DNA from: Massilia horti
GTDB lineage: Bacteria > Pseudomonadota > Gammaproteobacteria > Burkholderiales > Burkholderiaceae_D
Assembly: GCF_004614195.1 (NCBI RefSeq)
Contig: NZ_SPUM01000078.1
Location: 1-56,835, forward strand
Length of the DNA: 56,835 bases
Direction: 5' to 3'
Shown: positions 25,571 through 33,591 of the stretch, in pieces
How positions within the stretch are numbered: position 1 is the stretch's first letter
Layout: every line of letters begins with the position of its first letter
Made by a program: the position numbers and the translations under genes
Notes under the pieces: generated by a model
Told to the model about the DNA's origin: nothing
What the model saw: the letters and a program-made list of their open reading frames with translations, nothing else
Databases searched by the model: none

Positions 25571-26432
25571 CGCTTCCCGCCTGCCGCCGGTTCCCCATCA
25601 TCTCGCCCAACCGCACCGGGCGTTCCGGCGCCCAGTCCTGATTGAAGGCGATGGTATCCTTCTTGAACAGCATCACGACGGTCGAACCGAGCAGGAAGCG
25701 TCCCATTTCCTCACCCTTCTTCAGCACCACCTGGTCGTCGCCTTCGTAGTTCCATTCGCAGATGCGCGCCAGGCGCGGCGGGTTGACCACGCCGTGCCAC
25801 ACGGTCGCCATGCTGCCGACGATGGTCGCGCCGACCAGCGTCATGACGAACTGCCCATGCTCGCTTGACTCGAACACGCAGACGACGCGCTCGTTGCGGG
25901 CGAATAGCCCCGGCACCCCGCGGGCGGTGGTCGGGTTCACCGAGAACAGCGCCCCCGGCACATAGATCATGCGCGTCAGTCGCCCGTCGCACGGCATGTG
26001 CAGGCGGTGGTAGTCCTTCGGGCTCAGGTACAGGTTGGCAAAGCTCCCGTGCTGGAAGTGTGCCGCCAGCGCAGCATCGCCACCGACCAGTTGGGTGGTC
26101 GTGAAGCTGTGCCCCTTGGCCTGGAAGATGTGGTGGTCATCGATCGCGCCGAACTGGCTGATCGCGCCGTCGACCGGGCATACGAAATCGGCGTCGGCCA
26201 GCGGGCGCGCGCCTTCGCGCAGCGGTCGCGTGAAGAATTCGTTAAAGCTGGTGTAGCTCGCGATGTCCGGATTGGCCGCCTCGTCCATGTTGACGCCGTA
26301 TTTGCCGACAAACCAGCGGATCAGGCGGGTGGTCATCGCGCCGCCCTTGGCGCCAGCGACCCGGCCTGCAAGCGAGGTCAGCGCTTGTTTCGGCAGCATG
26401 TATTGCGGCAGTACTTTAATTCGATCGGACAC
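25566..26432 (-). CDS. psd: Phosphatidylserine decarboxylase proenzyme
   Basis: A 288-aa PSD type I enzyme that makes phosphatidylethanolamine at the inner membrane. The self-cleavage site LGST is present, with Ser250 expected to become the pyruvoyl group of the alpha chain. Other hallmarks are the YTSFNEFFTRPLR segment, the CPVDGAISQ region and SPKDYHRLHMP. Length is that of the family, so it is complete. The 3' end overlaps a dispersed palindromic repeat. The gene stands alone; phosphatidylserine synthase is not in the window. Confidence 0.95.
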   Translation of the reverse strand: MSDRIKVLPQYMLPKQALTSLAGRVAGAKGGAMTTRLIRWFVGKYGVNMDEAANPDIASYTSFNEFFTRPLREGARPLADADFVCPVDGAISQFGAIDDHHIFQAKGHSFTTTQLVGGDAALAAHFQHGSFANLYLSPKDYHRLHMPCDGRLTRMIYVPGALFSVNPTTARGVPGLFARNERVVCVFESSEHGQFVMTLVGATIVGSMATVWHGVVNPPRLARICEWNYEGDDQVVLKKGEEMGRFLLGSTVVMLFKKDTIAFNQDWAPERPVRLGEMMGNRRQAGSA

Positions 26433-26580
26433 GGGAGCCTCGAGCAGTAAGAATTGCGCATTATAGCGGCATGCAGCGGGGCATCAGTAGTTTTCCGACA
26501 GACATATCCCGGACTTCGGGGCCTGTCATGGGCGGAATGAAAGACCGCATTTCCAGGCGCACCTAACGTCGCGCTGCAAC

Positions 26581-26672
26581 ATGCATATCAAAAATATTTC
26601 CCCAAGAACAACACAAGTCTGTAAATATGCCGGACAATTGGCAGTCCAGCCAATTATTGTTTTGATATGCAT
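26581..26672 (+). promoter_or_regulatory. Nested inverted repeats in the TonB receptor leader
   Basis: A 13-bp perfect inverted repeat, ATGCATATCAAAA at 26581-26593 and TTTTGATATGCAT at 26660-26672, brackets the leader; the right arm includes the receptor start codon (26667). Inside it a second perfect hairpin, AATTGGC at 26636-26642 with GCCAATT at 26649-26655, sits 11 bases before the start where a ribosome-binding site would be expected. No clear Shine-Dalgarno sequence is visible. This could be an operator pair or an RNA structure controlling translation. Confidence 0.5.
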
Positions 26673-28877
26673 ACCTACCACTATTCATTTCGCTTGACCA
26701 TCATCGCCGCCGCCATTGCTGCGGCGCTTACTGCCAACGCACAGGAAGTGCAGGCGCCGGTCGCCGCCAAACCTGCCGGGCAGAAGCAAAACCAGCCCGA
26801 AGACAGCACGATCCAGAAGGTCGAAGTGCGCGGCTCGGCCGACGCCTACGATGCGCGGCGCGACGATACCGCCAGCAAAATCGTCGTCAACCACGACGAG
26901 ATCGTCAAGTACGGCGACACCAACGTGCTCGACGTGCTCAAGCGCGTGCCGGGCGTCACGGTCAGCGGCGGCGCCGGGCGCGGCGGCGAGATCCGCATGC
27001 GCGGGCTGGGCAGCGGCTACACGCAGATCCTGCTCAACGGCGAGCGCGCGCCCGCCGGTTTTTCGCTCGATTCGCTCTCGCCCGACGCGATCGAGCGCAT
27101 CGAGGTGCTGCGCGCGGCCAGCGCCGAGTATTCGACGCAATCGATTGCCGGCACAATCAACATCGTGCTGAAGAAGGCAATCAAGACGGCGCAGCGCGAG
27201 CTGAAGGTCGGCTACGGCAAGGGCAAGCAAATTAACAGCCCGACCGCGAATGTGCAGTTGTCGGACCGCGTTGGCAAACTCTCGTATTCGGTGTCGGCCA
27301 ACGTGTTCCGCAGCAAATTTTACGAACAAGCGGACAACCTGGAGCAGGCCTTCGACACAACCGGACGGCAAACCGGTTTGCGCACCACACCTTCGAACTC
27401 TCCTTCCAGCTTCACGGGGATTAACATCAGTCCGCGCCTGAACTGGACACTTGAGGGTGGCGACACGCTCACTTCGCAGAGCTTCGTGAACATCTTCCGC
27501 TTCGGAACGACCGCCCGTGCTCACACCGCGACGCTGTTGGGTGATCTGCCGCCGTATCCGGACAAGTCCCAGAACATGACCAACGACAACCAGTTTTTCC
27601 GGACCGACCTGAATTGGGTGCACCAGCTCGCCGCGGGCGCAAAGCTCGACATGAAGATCGGTGCCACCTATGGCAAGCTGGCCAACACGATGTACCGCGC
27701 TACCGGCGGCAACCCCGCCGTCGAGGAACTGACGCGCCAAATCGATTCGGCGGGCAGGGACCGCGGCCTTAACTCGACCGGCAAATACACCAACCCGCTG
27801 TGGGAGGGACACGCGCTGGCGATCGGCTGGGACGCCGGCTACAACACCCGTGACGACGAGCGCCACGAACGCGATTACCTGCATCCGTCCACGCGCATTC
27901 CCGGCGCCGACGAGATCTACACCGGGTACGTGTCGCGGCTGGCGGTCTACGCGCAAGACGAATGGAACGTCACGCCGCGCTGGTCGGTGTACCTGGGCTC
28001 GCGCTGGGAGGGCATCCGCATCCGCGCCGAAGGGAACAGCTTCGGCACCACCCACTCCAGTTCCAGCGTCTGGAGCCCCATCCTGCAGACGCTGTACAAG
28101 CTGCCCGACACCAAGGGCGACCAGCTGCGCCTGGCCGTGACCCGCACCTACAAGGCGCCCGACTTGCAGCGACTGCTGCCGCACCGCTTCACCTCGGTCA
28201 ACAACAATCAGGTCGAGCCGGATTCCCAGGGTAATCCCAACCTGAAGCCCGAGCTCGCCCTTGGCGTGGACGCCGCGTACGAGCACTACTGGAGCCAGGG
28301 CGCGCTGTTCTCGGTCGCCGCTTCGACGCGCCGCATCACGGACTACACCCGCAACCTGGTGGTGTTCGACGGCAGCCGCTGGGTGTCGCTGCCGTCCAAC
28401 AGCGGCCGCGCACAAACGCACAGCCTGGAAGTGGAAGCCAAGTTCCCGCTCAAGTTATGGTTCGCCAGCGCGCCCGCGATCGACGTGCGCGCCAACGTGG
28501 CACGCAACTGGTCGCGCGTCGATTCGGTGCCGGGCCCGAACAACCGGCTCGACCAGCAGACGCCACTCTCGGCCAACTTCGGCCTGGATTACAAGGCTGG
28601 CCCGCTCACCACAGGCGGTAGCTTCACCTTCAAGAATGGCGGGGAAGTGCGCGTCTCGCACAACCAGATCGCGTATGTCAACGTCAAGCGCGACCTGGAC
28701 TTGTACGCGTTGTGGAAATTCGATCCGAAGGTCCAGCTGCGGGTGGCAACTGCCAATCTTCTCAATCAGGATAGCGTGGGCGAAAGCAGCTACAGCAGCG
28801 ATGCCGGCGTGCTGCGCAGCCGCACAACCAGTTTGCGCACACCCAGTCTGCGCGCCACGCTGGAAATGAAGTTCTGA
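26667..28877 (+). CDS. TonB-dependent outer membrane receptor
   Basis: A 736-aa TonB-dependent receptor. A signal peptide (about residues 1-25, ending near ANA) precedes a plug domain at about 45-180 with DVLKRVPGVTVSGGAGRGGEI-like features and SIAGTINIVL, then a 22-strand barrel that ends in phenylalanine (EMKF), as outer membrane proteins do. It is intact. The plug style is that of siderophore or plant-polymer receptors of the IroN/CirA group, but no uptake genes are adjacent, so the ligand is unknown. Upstream lies an unusual nested inverted-repeat leader. Confidence 0.92.
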   Translation: MHTYHYSFRLTIIAAAIAAALTANAQEVQAPVAAKPAGQKQNQPEDSTIQKVEVRGSADAYDARRDDTASKIVVNHDEIVKYGDTNVLDVLKRVPGVTVSGGAGRGGEIRMRGLGSGYTQILLNGERAPAGFSLDSLSPDAIERIEVLRAASAEYSTQSIAGTINIVLKKAIKTAQRELKVGYGKGKQINSPTANVQLSDRVGKLSYSVSANVFRSKFYEQADNLEQAFDTTGRQTGLRTTPSNSPSSFTGINISPRLNWTLEGGDTLTSQSFVNIFRFGTTARAHTATLLGDLPPYPDKSQNMTNDNQFFRTDLNWVHQLAAGAKLDMKIGATYGKLANTMYRATGGNPAVEELTRQIDSAGRDRGLNSTGKYTNPLWEGHALAIGWDAGYNTRDDERHERDYLHPSTRIPGADEIYTGYVSRLAVYAQDEWNVTPRWSVYLGSRWEGIRIRAEGNSFGTTHSSSSVWSPILQTLYKLPDTKGDQLRLAVTRTYKAPDLQRLLPHRFTSVNNNQVEPDSQGNPNLKPELALGVDAAYEHYWSQGALFSVAASTRRITDYTRNLVVFDGSRWVSLPSNSGRAQTHSLEVEAKFPLKLWFASAPAIDVRANVARNWSRVDSVPGPNNRLDQQTPLSANFGLDYKAGPLTTGGSFTFKNGGEVRVSHNQIAYVNVKRDLDLYALWKFDPKVQLRVATANLLNQDSVGESSYSSDAGVLRSRTTSLRTPSLRATLEMKF

Positions 28878-28888
28878 CGCCAGGCGCT

Positions 28889-29752
28889 TCAGGCGAGGCG
28901 CATCGCGACCGCGCCGCACGCGACCAGCGTGGCGGCCGACAGCCGCGCAGGACCGACGCGCTCGCGAAGGACCAGCGCGGCGATCGCGGTCGCGAACAGG
29001 ATCGAGGTCTCGCGCAGGGCGGCGATCGCCGCCACCGGCGCCTGCGTCATCGCCCACAGTGCAATGGCATAGGCGCCGAGCGAGGCCCCGCCTCCGAACA
29101 GCGCCACGTGCAGGTTGGCGGCCGTGAAGCGCACCGTTTCCCGTCCGCGGCGTACCAGTGCCCAGACCAGCATGCCAACGCCGGGCAGCAGGAAGATCCA
29201 GATCGTGTATGCCGCCGGCGAACCCGAACGGCGAACGCCGGCGCCATCGATCACTGTGTATGCCGCGATCGTACACGCAGTGAGCAGCGCAAACGCGGTG
29301 GTGCGCCGCGCCGCCTGCGAAGCGGCGCGTGCGGTCATGTACATCGCCAGGATGCCGCCGCAAATCAGGCCGACCGCCAGCCACTGCCCACCGCCCAGCC
29401 GTTCGCCGGTCAGCGGTGCGCTGGCCAGCGCAACCAGCAACGGCGCGCTGCCGCGCATGAGAGGATAAGCGTGGCTCATTTCGCCGCTGCGGTAGGTTTC
29501 CACCATCAGCGCGTAATAGACCACGTGGACCGCACCGGAGAGCGCAATGAAGGGCCAGCTGGCAGGCGCCGGCGCGGCGACGAAGGGCAGGCCCAGGGCG
29601 CCGATCAGGCCGCCGCCTGCGAGCACCAGCACCGAAACGAGGAAGGGATCGCCGCGCGACTTGAGCAGCGCATTCCAGCTCGCGTGCAACAGCGCGGCCA
29701 GCAGCACCGCGCCGAGCACGAAGCCCGGGACGCTTCCCGTAACTGCGGTCAC
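28889..29752 (-). CDS. DMT superfamily (EamA) transporter
   Basis: A 287-aa membrane protein with ten predicted helices arranged as two EamA repeats, the usual layout of drug/metabolite transporters that export amino acids, sugars or other small molecules. LLAALLHASWNALLKSRGDP is a typical first-helix region, and the second half has RETSILFATAIAALVL. GTG 29752 is chosen as the start because it overlaps the stop of the MFS gene by one GTGA motif, giving translational coupling; the longer frame begins inside that gene. Confidence 0.87.
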   Translation of the reverse strand: MTAVTGSVPGFVLGAVLLAALLHASWNALLKSRGDPFLVSVLVLAGGGLIGALGLPFVAAPAPASWPFIALSGAVHVVYYALMVETYRSGEMSHAYPLMRGSAPLLVALASAPLTGERLGGGQWLAVGLICGGILAMYMTARAASQAARRTTAFALLTACTIAAYTVIDGAGVRRSGSPAAYTIWIFLLPGVGMLVWALVRRGRETVRFTAANLHVALFGGGASLGAYAIALWAMTQAPVAAIAALRETSILFATAIAALVLRERVGPARLSAATLVACGAVAMRLA

Positions 29753-30984
29753 GCAGCCGCCCTGCGGCGGGCGAAGTAGCGGTAGGCCACTACGGTGGCG
29801 ACCGTTTGCATTGCCGCGCACACGTAGAAGGTGGCGCCGATGCGCCAGTCGTTGGCGGGCAGGTGGCTGACGGCGCCCAGGATCGAAGTGCCCACCAGCG
29901 GCATGACGACCACGCCCAGGCTGCCGATCGACTGCAGAGACCCCATCAGTTCGCCCTGTTCGTTGGATGGCGTCGTTTTCGAGATAATGCCCTGCATCGC
30001 GGGACCCGCGGCGAACGCGAGCAGGTTACACAGGATGAAGAGGTACATCATCCAGCCCTGGGTGGCCAGGCCGTACAGCAGGTAGGTCACCGCACCGGAG
30101 GCCAGGCCCAGCAGGGACAGGCGCACTTCGCCGAAGCGCCGCATCAGCACAGCGAGCAGTCCCGCCTGCACCACGACCGACGCAAGGCCCACGCAGAACA
30201 TCGCAAGGCCATTGTCGCGCGGGGTCCAATTAAAGCGGAAGGTGGTGTACAGCACCCAGGTCGACTGCAGCATCATCTGGGCGAAGGTGACCAGCACGAC
30301 CACGATCACCAGTTCGCGAATGTCGCGCCGGCGCACCAGCCGGGCCAGGCTGCCCAATGGATTGACCCGGTCCCAGCGCATTGGCGCGCGCTGGTTTGCG
30401 GGCAGCGATTCGGGCACCACGAAATAGCCATACACCAGGTTTGCGGCCGACATGGCGGCGGCCACATAGAACGGCAAGCGCAAGTCAGTGCTGCCCAAGA
30501 GGCCCCCAAGCATCGGCCCGCAGATGAATCCCAGGCCGAATGCGGCGCCCACCTTGCCGAAGCTCTTTGCGCGGTTTTCGTGACTCGTTACGTCGGACGC
30601 ATAGGCCATCGCCACCGACATGCTGGCCGAGGACATGCCGCCGATGACGCGGCCGATGAACAGGCAAGCCAGGTTCGGCGCCCAGGCGGTGGTGAGAAAG
30701 TTGATGCACATGCCGGCCATCGAATAAATCAACACCGGCCGGCGCCCAATGCGGTCGCTGGCGGCGCCCAGCATCGGCATGAAGATGAACTGCATCAGGC
30801 CGAACACCGTCGCCAAGATGCCATACCACAGTGCCTGCTGCTCGCGGCCGGTGACGAACTGGCCGACCAGGGGCGGCAGCACGGGAATGATCAGGCCAAT
30901 TCCCAGCATGTCGATGAATACGCATACCAGGATGAAGTTAAGGTTGCCGGTGGAGGTTTTGTGGTCGGTTGCGGCGGCGGTCAT
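29749..30984 (-). CDS. MFS transporter, TetA-like
   Basis: A 411-aa, 12-helix major facilitator. The family signature between helices 2 and 3 is MLGAASDRIGRRPVLIYS, and the first helix FILVCVFIDMLGIGLIIPVLP is very close to the TetA/TCR drug-proton antiporters. It may export tetracyclines or other drugs, but no tetR-like repressor is next to it. It is coupled to the downstream DMT exporter gene, so the two probably form one export operon. A short dyad lies 40 bp upstream. Confidence 0.88.
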   Translation of the reverse strand: MTAAATDHKTSTGNLNFILVCVFIDMLGIGLIIPVLPPLVGQFVTGREQQALWYGILATVFGLMQFIFMPMLGAASDRIGRRPVLIYSMAGMCINFLTTAWAPNLACLFIGRVIGGMSSASMSVAMAYASDVTSHENRAKSFGKVGAAFGLGFICGPMLGGLLGSTDLRLPFYVAAAMSAANLVYGYFVVPESLPANQRAPMRWDRVNPLGSLARLVRRRDIRELVIVVVLVTFAQMMLQSTWVLYTTFRFNWTPRDNGLAMFCVGLASVVVQAGLLAVLMRRFGEVRLSLLGLASGAVTYLLYGLATQGWMMYLFILCNLLAFAAGPAMQGIISKTTPSNEQGELMGSLQSIGSLGVVVMPLVGTSILGAVSHLPANDWRIGATFYVCAAMQTVATVVAYRYFARRRAAA

Positions 30985-31023
30985 CGGTCGAGGGAGGGGT
31001 TAATTTTTGGCCAAAACCGCTAT

Positions 31024-31040
31024 ATTAGCATCGAGCTAAT
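31024..31040. promoter_or_regulatory. Dyad upstream of MFS exporter gene
   Basis: ATTAGC-ATCGA-GCTAAT is a perfect 6-bp dyad in the 62-bp gap between the HD hydrolase stop and the MFS start. On the minus strand it covers an AT-rich TAATAT box suitable as a -10 element, so it is a plausible repressor site for the exporter operon. Confidence 0.4.
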
Positions 31041-31046
31041 CGTTGG

Positions 31047-31712
31047 TTACCGGTCGGATGATCCTGACCATTCGGCGGCGAATAGATCGCAAAAGGCGAG
31101 CAGCGGCGCCAGTCGTTCCCTGCCCAGGGCGGCGCCGGCCTCGGTCTGCATCATGGCAGGCAGTCTGGCAAGCTTGACGGCGACGTGGTCCAGCGCGTAG
31201 GCCTTGTCGTCCAGTTCCCGGCCATGGGCGAGGGGGTCAAGCGGATGTGCGAGCGACCGGCCCAAGCTGCCGCTGACGTAGAACAGCCGCGCCAGGCCAA
31301 TCGGCCCGAGCGCGTCCAGCCGGTCTGCATCCTGCACGATTTTCGCCTCGATGGTCTCGGCCGCGATTGCTGCGGAAAAGCTGTGGGCTTCGATCGCGTG
31401 CGCCACCGCGTCCAGCTTCTCTGGCGGGAAGCCGATCCACGCAAGCTGGTGCCGCGCCAGTTTCGCCGAGCGGCGCGACGCCTGGTCGCGTTCGGGATGG
31501 TTCTTGGGCAGGTTCACGAGATCGTGCAGGTAGCATGCCGCCATCACCACCAGCGTGTCGGCTTGCGGATAGCTGGTCAATAGTTTCTGTGCGTTGCGCC
31601 ACACGCGCTCGAGGTGGTTGGCGTCATGTGCGCCATCGTTGCCGGCGCTGCCTGCGGCCAGCGCGGCCAGGCGTTGCTGCCAGGCCGCGGCTTCATTCAA
31701 TGATACTGTCAT
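31047..31712 (-). CDS. yedJ: HD domain phosphohydrolase, YedJ-like
   Basis: A 221-aa HD-superfamily metal-dependent phosphohydrolase. Metal-ligand motifs are DANHLERVWRNA (first His), ACYLHDLVNLPKNHPERDQ (the HD pair), AIEAHSFSA and the final QDADRLDALGPIGLAR. The order and wording match E. coli YedJ closely; its substrate is not established. The ATG at 31712 overlaps the end of the RNase HI-like gene by 20 bp, so the two are co-transcribed. Confidence 0.87.
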   Translation of the reverse strand: MTVSLNEAAAWQQRLAALAAGSAGNDGAHDANHLERVWRNAQKLLTSYPQADTLVVMAACYLHDLVNLPKNHPERDQASRRSAKLARHQLAWIGFPPEKLDAVAHAIEAHSFSAAIAAETIEAKIVQDADRLDALGPIGLARLFYVSGSLGRSLAHPLDPLAHGRELDDKAYALDHVAVKLARLPAMMQTEAGAALGRERLAPLLAFCDLFAAEWSGSSDR

Positions 31713-32193
31713 CAATTTCTTCTTGGGCTAACAGGGCGGCGCGTTGCGATAGCGCGTCCGCCTCCAGGTTCCTGTGGCGCGGCACCCAGCGCAATGATAC
31801 GTCGGACAGCTGGGCGAGCAGTGCGCGTGCCGTAGCGCGATAGTCGCGCAGCACCGCAGCGGCCGCGTGATCGGGGCCGTTCACATCGTCGACGACAACC
31901 AGGCTGTCGCCATAGATCGTGAGGCTTTCCGCGCTGCATTCCACTGCGGCTTGCAGCACCGCGATCAGCGCGCGGTATTCGGCATCGCTGCTGTTGCCGT
32001 AGCCGGCAGGCAACGCGATTTCGACCAATTCGCCCTGCGGCCCCTTCAGCAGCGCGCCGATTGCGCAGCGACCCGGGTTTGGCCGCGCCGAGCCGTCAAA
32101 CCAGGCGTGCCACGCAGTCGGATGAGTGCTGTGCCGGGCCTTGCGCTGCGGCTCCGTGGTCGTGTGCGATTCGGTACTGAGTGGGTCATTCAT
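31693..32193 (-). CDS. RNase HI-like protein
   Basis: A 166-aa protein with an RNase H fold. The active-site residues are seen in FDGSARPNPG (first Asp), SSDAEYRALI (Glu), IYGDSLVVVDD (second Asp) and RNLEADALSQ (last Asp), so it is probably active on RNA-DNA hybrids or related substrates. It belongs to the plant-like/'reverse transcriptase-like' subgroup rather than canonical RnhA. An N-terminal 28-residue Thr/His-rich extension precedes the domain. It overlaps the following HD hydrolase gene. Confidence 0.87.
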   Translation of the reverse strand: MNDPLSTESHTTTEPQRKARHSTHPTAWHAWFDGSARPNPGRCAIGALLKGPQGELVEIALPAGYGNSSDAEYRALIAVLQAAVECSAESLTIYGDSLVVVDDVNGPDHAAAAVLRDYRATARALLAQLSDVSLRWVPRHRNLEADALSQRAALLAQEEIDDSIIE

Positions 32194-32228
32194 CTTGCGA
32201 GCATAACCGTTTCTTGCGGCCCTGACAT

Positions 32229-32265
32229 AAAAAAAACGGCCCGGTCATCATCTCGACCGGACTGA
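32229..32265 (-). terminator. Rho-independent terminator (outer copy)
   Basis: Read on the minus strand, CCGGTC and GACCGG form a stem around GAGATGAT (extended by a wobble pair and a GC pair), followed by GCC-G and eight T. It lies 36 bp upstream of the RNase HI-like start and closely resembles the terminator at 32447-32481. Confidence 0.75.
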
Positions 32266-32274
32266 ACGGCATTA

Positions 32275-32335
32275 GGGTCAGAGTCAATTTGTTTTGCAAC
32301 TGGCGGAAGTTGCTCAGTAATTCGACTCTGACCCC
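32275..32335. repeat. Palindromic repeat C, unit 1
   Basis: Bounded by GGGTCAGAGTC and GACTCTGACCC (11-bp perfect terminal inverted repeats), with an inner arm pair GCAACT/AGTTGC. The unit is about 61 bp and could fold entirely into a long cruciform or hairpin. Confidence 0.85.
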
Positions 32336-32369
32336 AATTTGGTTTCTGGCGCGTGGCAAATAGGCAAGT

Positions 32370-32430
32370 GGGGTCAGAGTCAAATTGTTTTGCAACTGCG
32401 GGAAGTTGCTCAATAATTCGACTCTGACCC
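32370..32430. repeat. Palindromic repeat C, unit 2
   Basis: A second copy of the same element in direct orientation, about 90% identical, 34 bp after unit 1. It has the same GGGTCAGAGTC/GACTCTGACCC ends and an intact GCAACT-GCGGGA-AGTTGC inner hairpin. Confidence 0.85.
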
Positions 32431-32446
32431 TCGCTGAGATTGACAG

Positions 32447-32481
32447 AAAAAAACGGCCTGGTCGTTATTTCGACCGGGCCG
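32447..32481 (-). terminator. Rho-independent terminator of YXWGXW gene
   Basis: On the minus strand CGGCCCGGTCG pairs with CGACCAGGCCG (one mismatch) around AAATAA and is followed by seven T. It is 41 bp after the stop of the YXWGXW protein gene, in the correct direction. Confidence 0.88.
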
Positions 32482-32522
32482 TGGAGGCGCGTCTGCAACG
32501 TGTCGTTTGAATGCTTTACGCG

Positions 32523-32975
32523 TCAGTAGCGGCGCGGATTATTTGGGGCGCGGTCGTAACGGTCGGGCACGCCATCGCGGTCCCAGTCGCGGCGACGCTG
32601 CCATTCGGCACGCTGGTATTCGCGTTCGCGCCATTCCGCACGGTCCTGGTACCGGTCACGGCTATAAGGGCTCCAGCGGGCAGGCTCCATGTACCAGCCG
32701 CCGTCGCGGCGATACCAGACCGGCGCATTGTAGACATAGCCCGGGCGTTCGGCGATCCAGTAACCACGGACCCATTCGTGGCGATGGCCGCGCCATTCCC
32801 AATGGCCGGGCGCCCAAATGTAGCCACGGCGCGGCGCCGGTACGGCTTCATACAGCGGGGGCGGCGGTGCGGTTCGAACCACGACACTGAAATTGTTTGC
32901 CGCCATCGACGGCAGCGGAACATATGCGGCTGCGCCAAGCGCGATCAGGGCTGCAAGAGTGAGAGTACGTTTCAT
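32523..32975 (-). CDS. Exported YXWGXW repeat protein
   Basis: A 150-aa secreted protein. A signal peptide (about residues 1-25, ending SMAA) is followed by aromatic YXWGXW-type repeats: YIWAPGHWEW, HEWVRGYWI, YVYNAPVWYRR. The C-terminal half is very rich in Arg, Asp, Tyr and Trp (RRRDWDRDGVPDRYD), close to a calcium-binding DxDxDG pattern. Such proteins are common and uncharacterised in Burkholderiales; an envelope-associated role is likely. AGGAGG precedes the start and a strong terminator follows, so it is monocistronic. Confidence 0.85.
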   Translation of the reverse strand: MKRTLTLAALIALGAAAYVPLPSMAANNFSVVVRTAPPPPLYEAVPAPRRGYIWAPGHWEWRGHRHEWVRGYWIAERPGYVYNAPVWYRRDGGWYMEPARWSPYSRDRYQDRAEWREREYQRAEWQRRRDWDRDGVPDRYDRAPNNPRRY

Positions 32976-33174
32976 TTCAGTCCTCCTAATCCATAAACCG
33001 ATGATTCACTATATCAAGCGGCGCTAAGGCTGGGGACGTTTGAAGCAGGTGCTTACAACTGAAACAAAACCGGAAGTCGAGGTAACAGGCAGGGAAACGA
33101 AAATTGCGCGACGGCTACGCGCGGGCGCGCACGCGGTCAGCCTGTGTCTGCTTAGCGTGCGCGCACCATGACGA

Positions 33175-33396
33175 TCAAGCGTGGCTCCCGCTCACGCGCT
33201 CTGCCAGGCGCAGGACCAGCTTGTGTGCCGCCGACGGCCGCTTGGCGGTCACGTTGACGACGGCCATTTTGGTCGGGGTCGCGATGTCGGTGACCAGCGG
33301 TTCCGGGACAGTGCGGGCGTTGGCGACAAAGCCGACGCTGCCGGCTGCGATCAGTGCGACGATGAAAGCGGCTTCCATGTGCTTGAGGACGTTCAT
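33175..33396 (-). CDS. Small exported or membrane protein, 73 aa
   Basis: Starts MNVLKHMEAAFIVALIAAGSVGF, a signal-anchor or signal peptide with possible cleavage near VANA, and ends in a basic helical tail. AAGGAG lies 7 bases before the ATG, which supports real translation. No family recognised; short proteins of this type are frequent in this bacterial group. Confidence 0.65.
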   Translation of the reverse strand: MNVLKHMEAAFIVALIAAGSVGFVANARTVPEPLVTDIATPTKMAVVNVTAKRPSAAHKLVLRLAERVSGSHA

Positions 33397-33591
33397 GTTG
33401 TTCTCCTTATGAATGTGGTTTCGATGTGAGCACTGTATCCAAGCGGGCCTATTGCAGCCATCGGATTGCGACGAGTGGACGATTTGGCGGGACAGGCTGC
33501 AAAAAATGCGGCCCCGGACCTGTTTCAGGCACCCTCCGCTAACGGTGGATGCAGGCCCGCGGCGGGCCGGTTCACCGAGGGCGGGGAATCA

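Noticed and set aside
29806..31200. 464-aa plus-strand open frame
   Set aside because: Antisense to the MFS transporter; low-complexity His/Gln/Arg composition.
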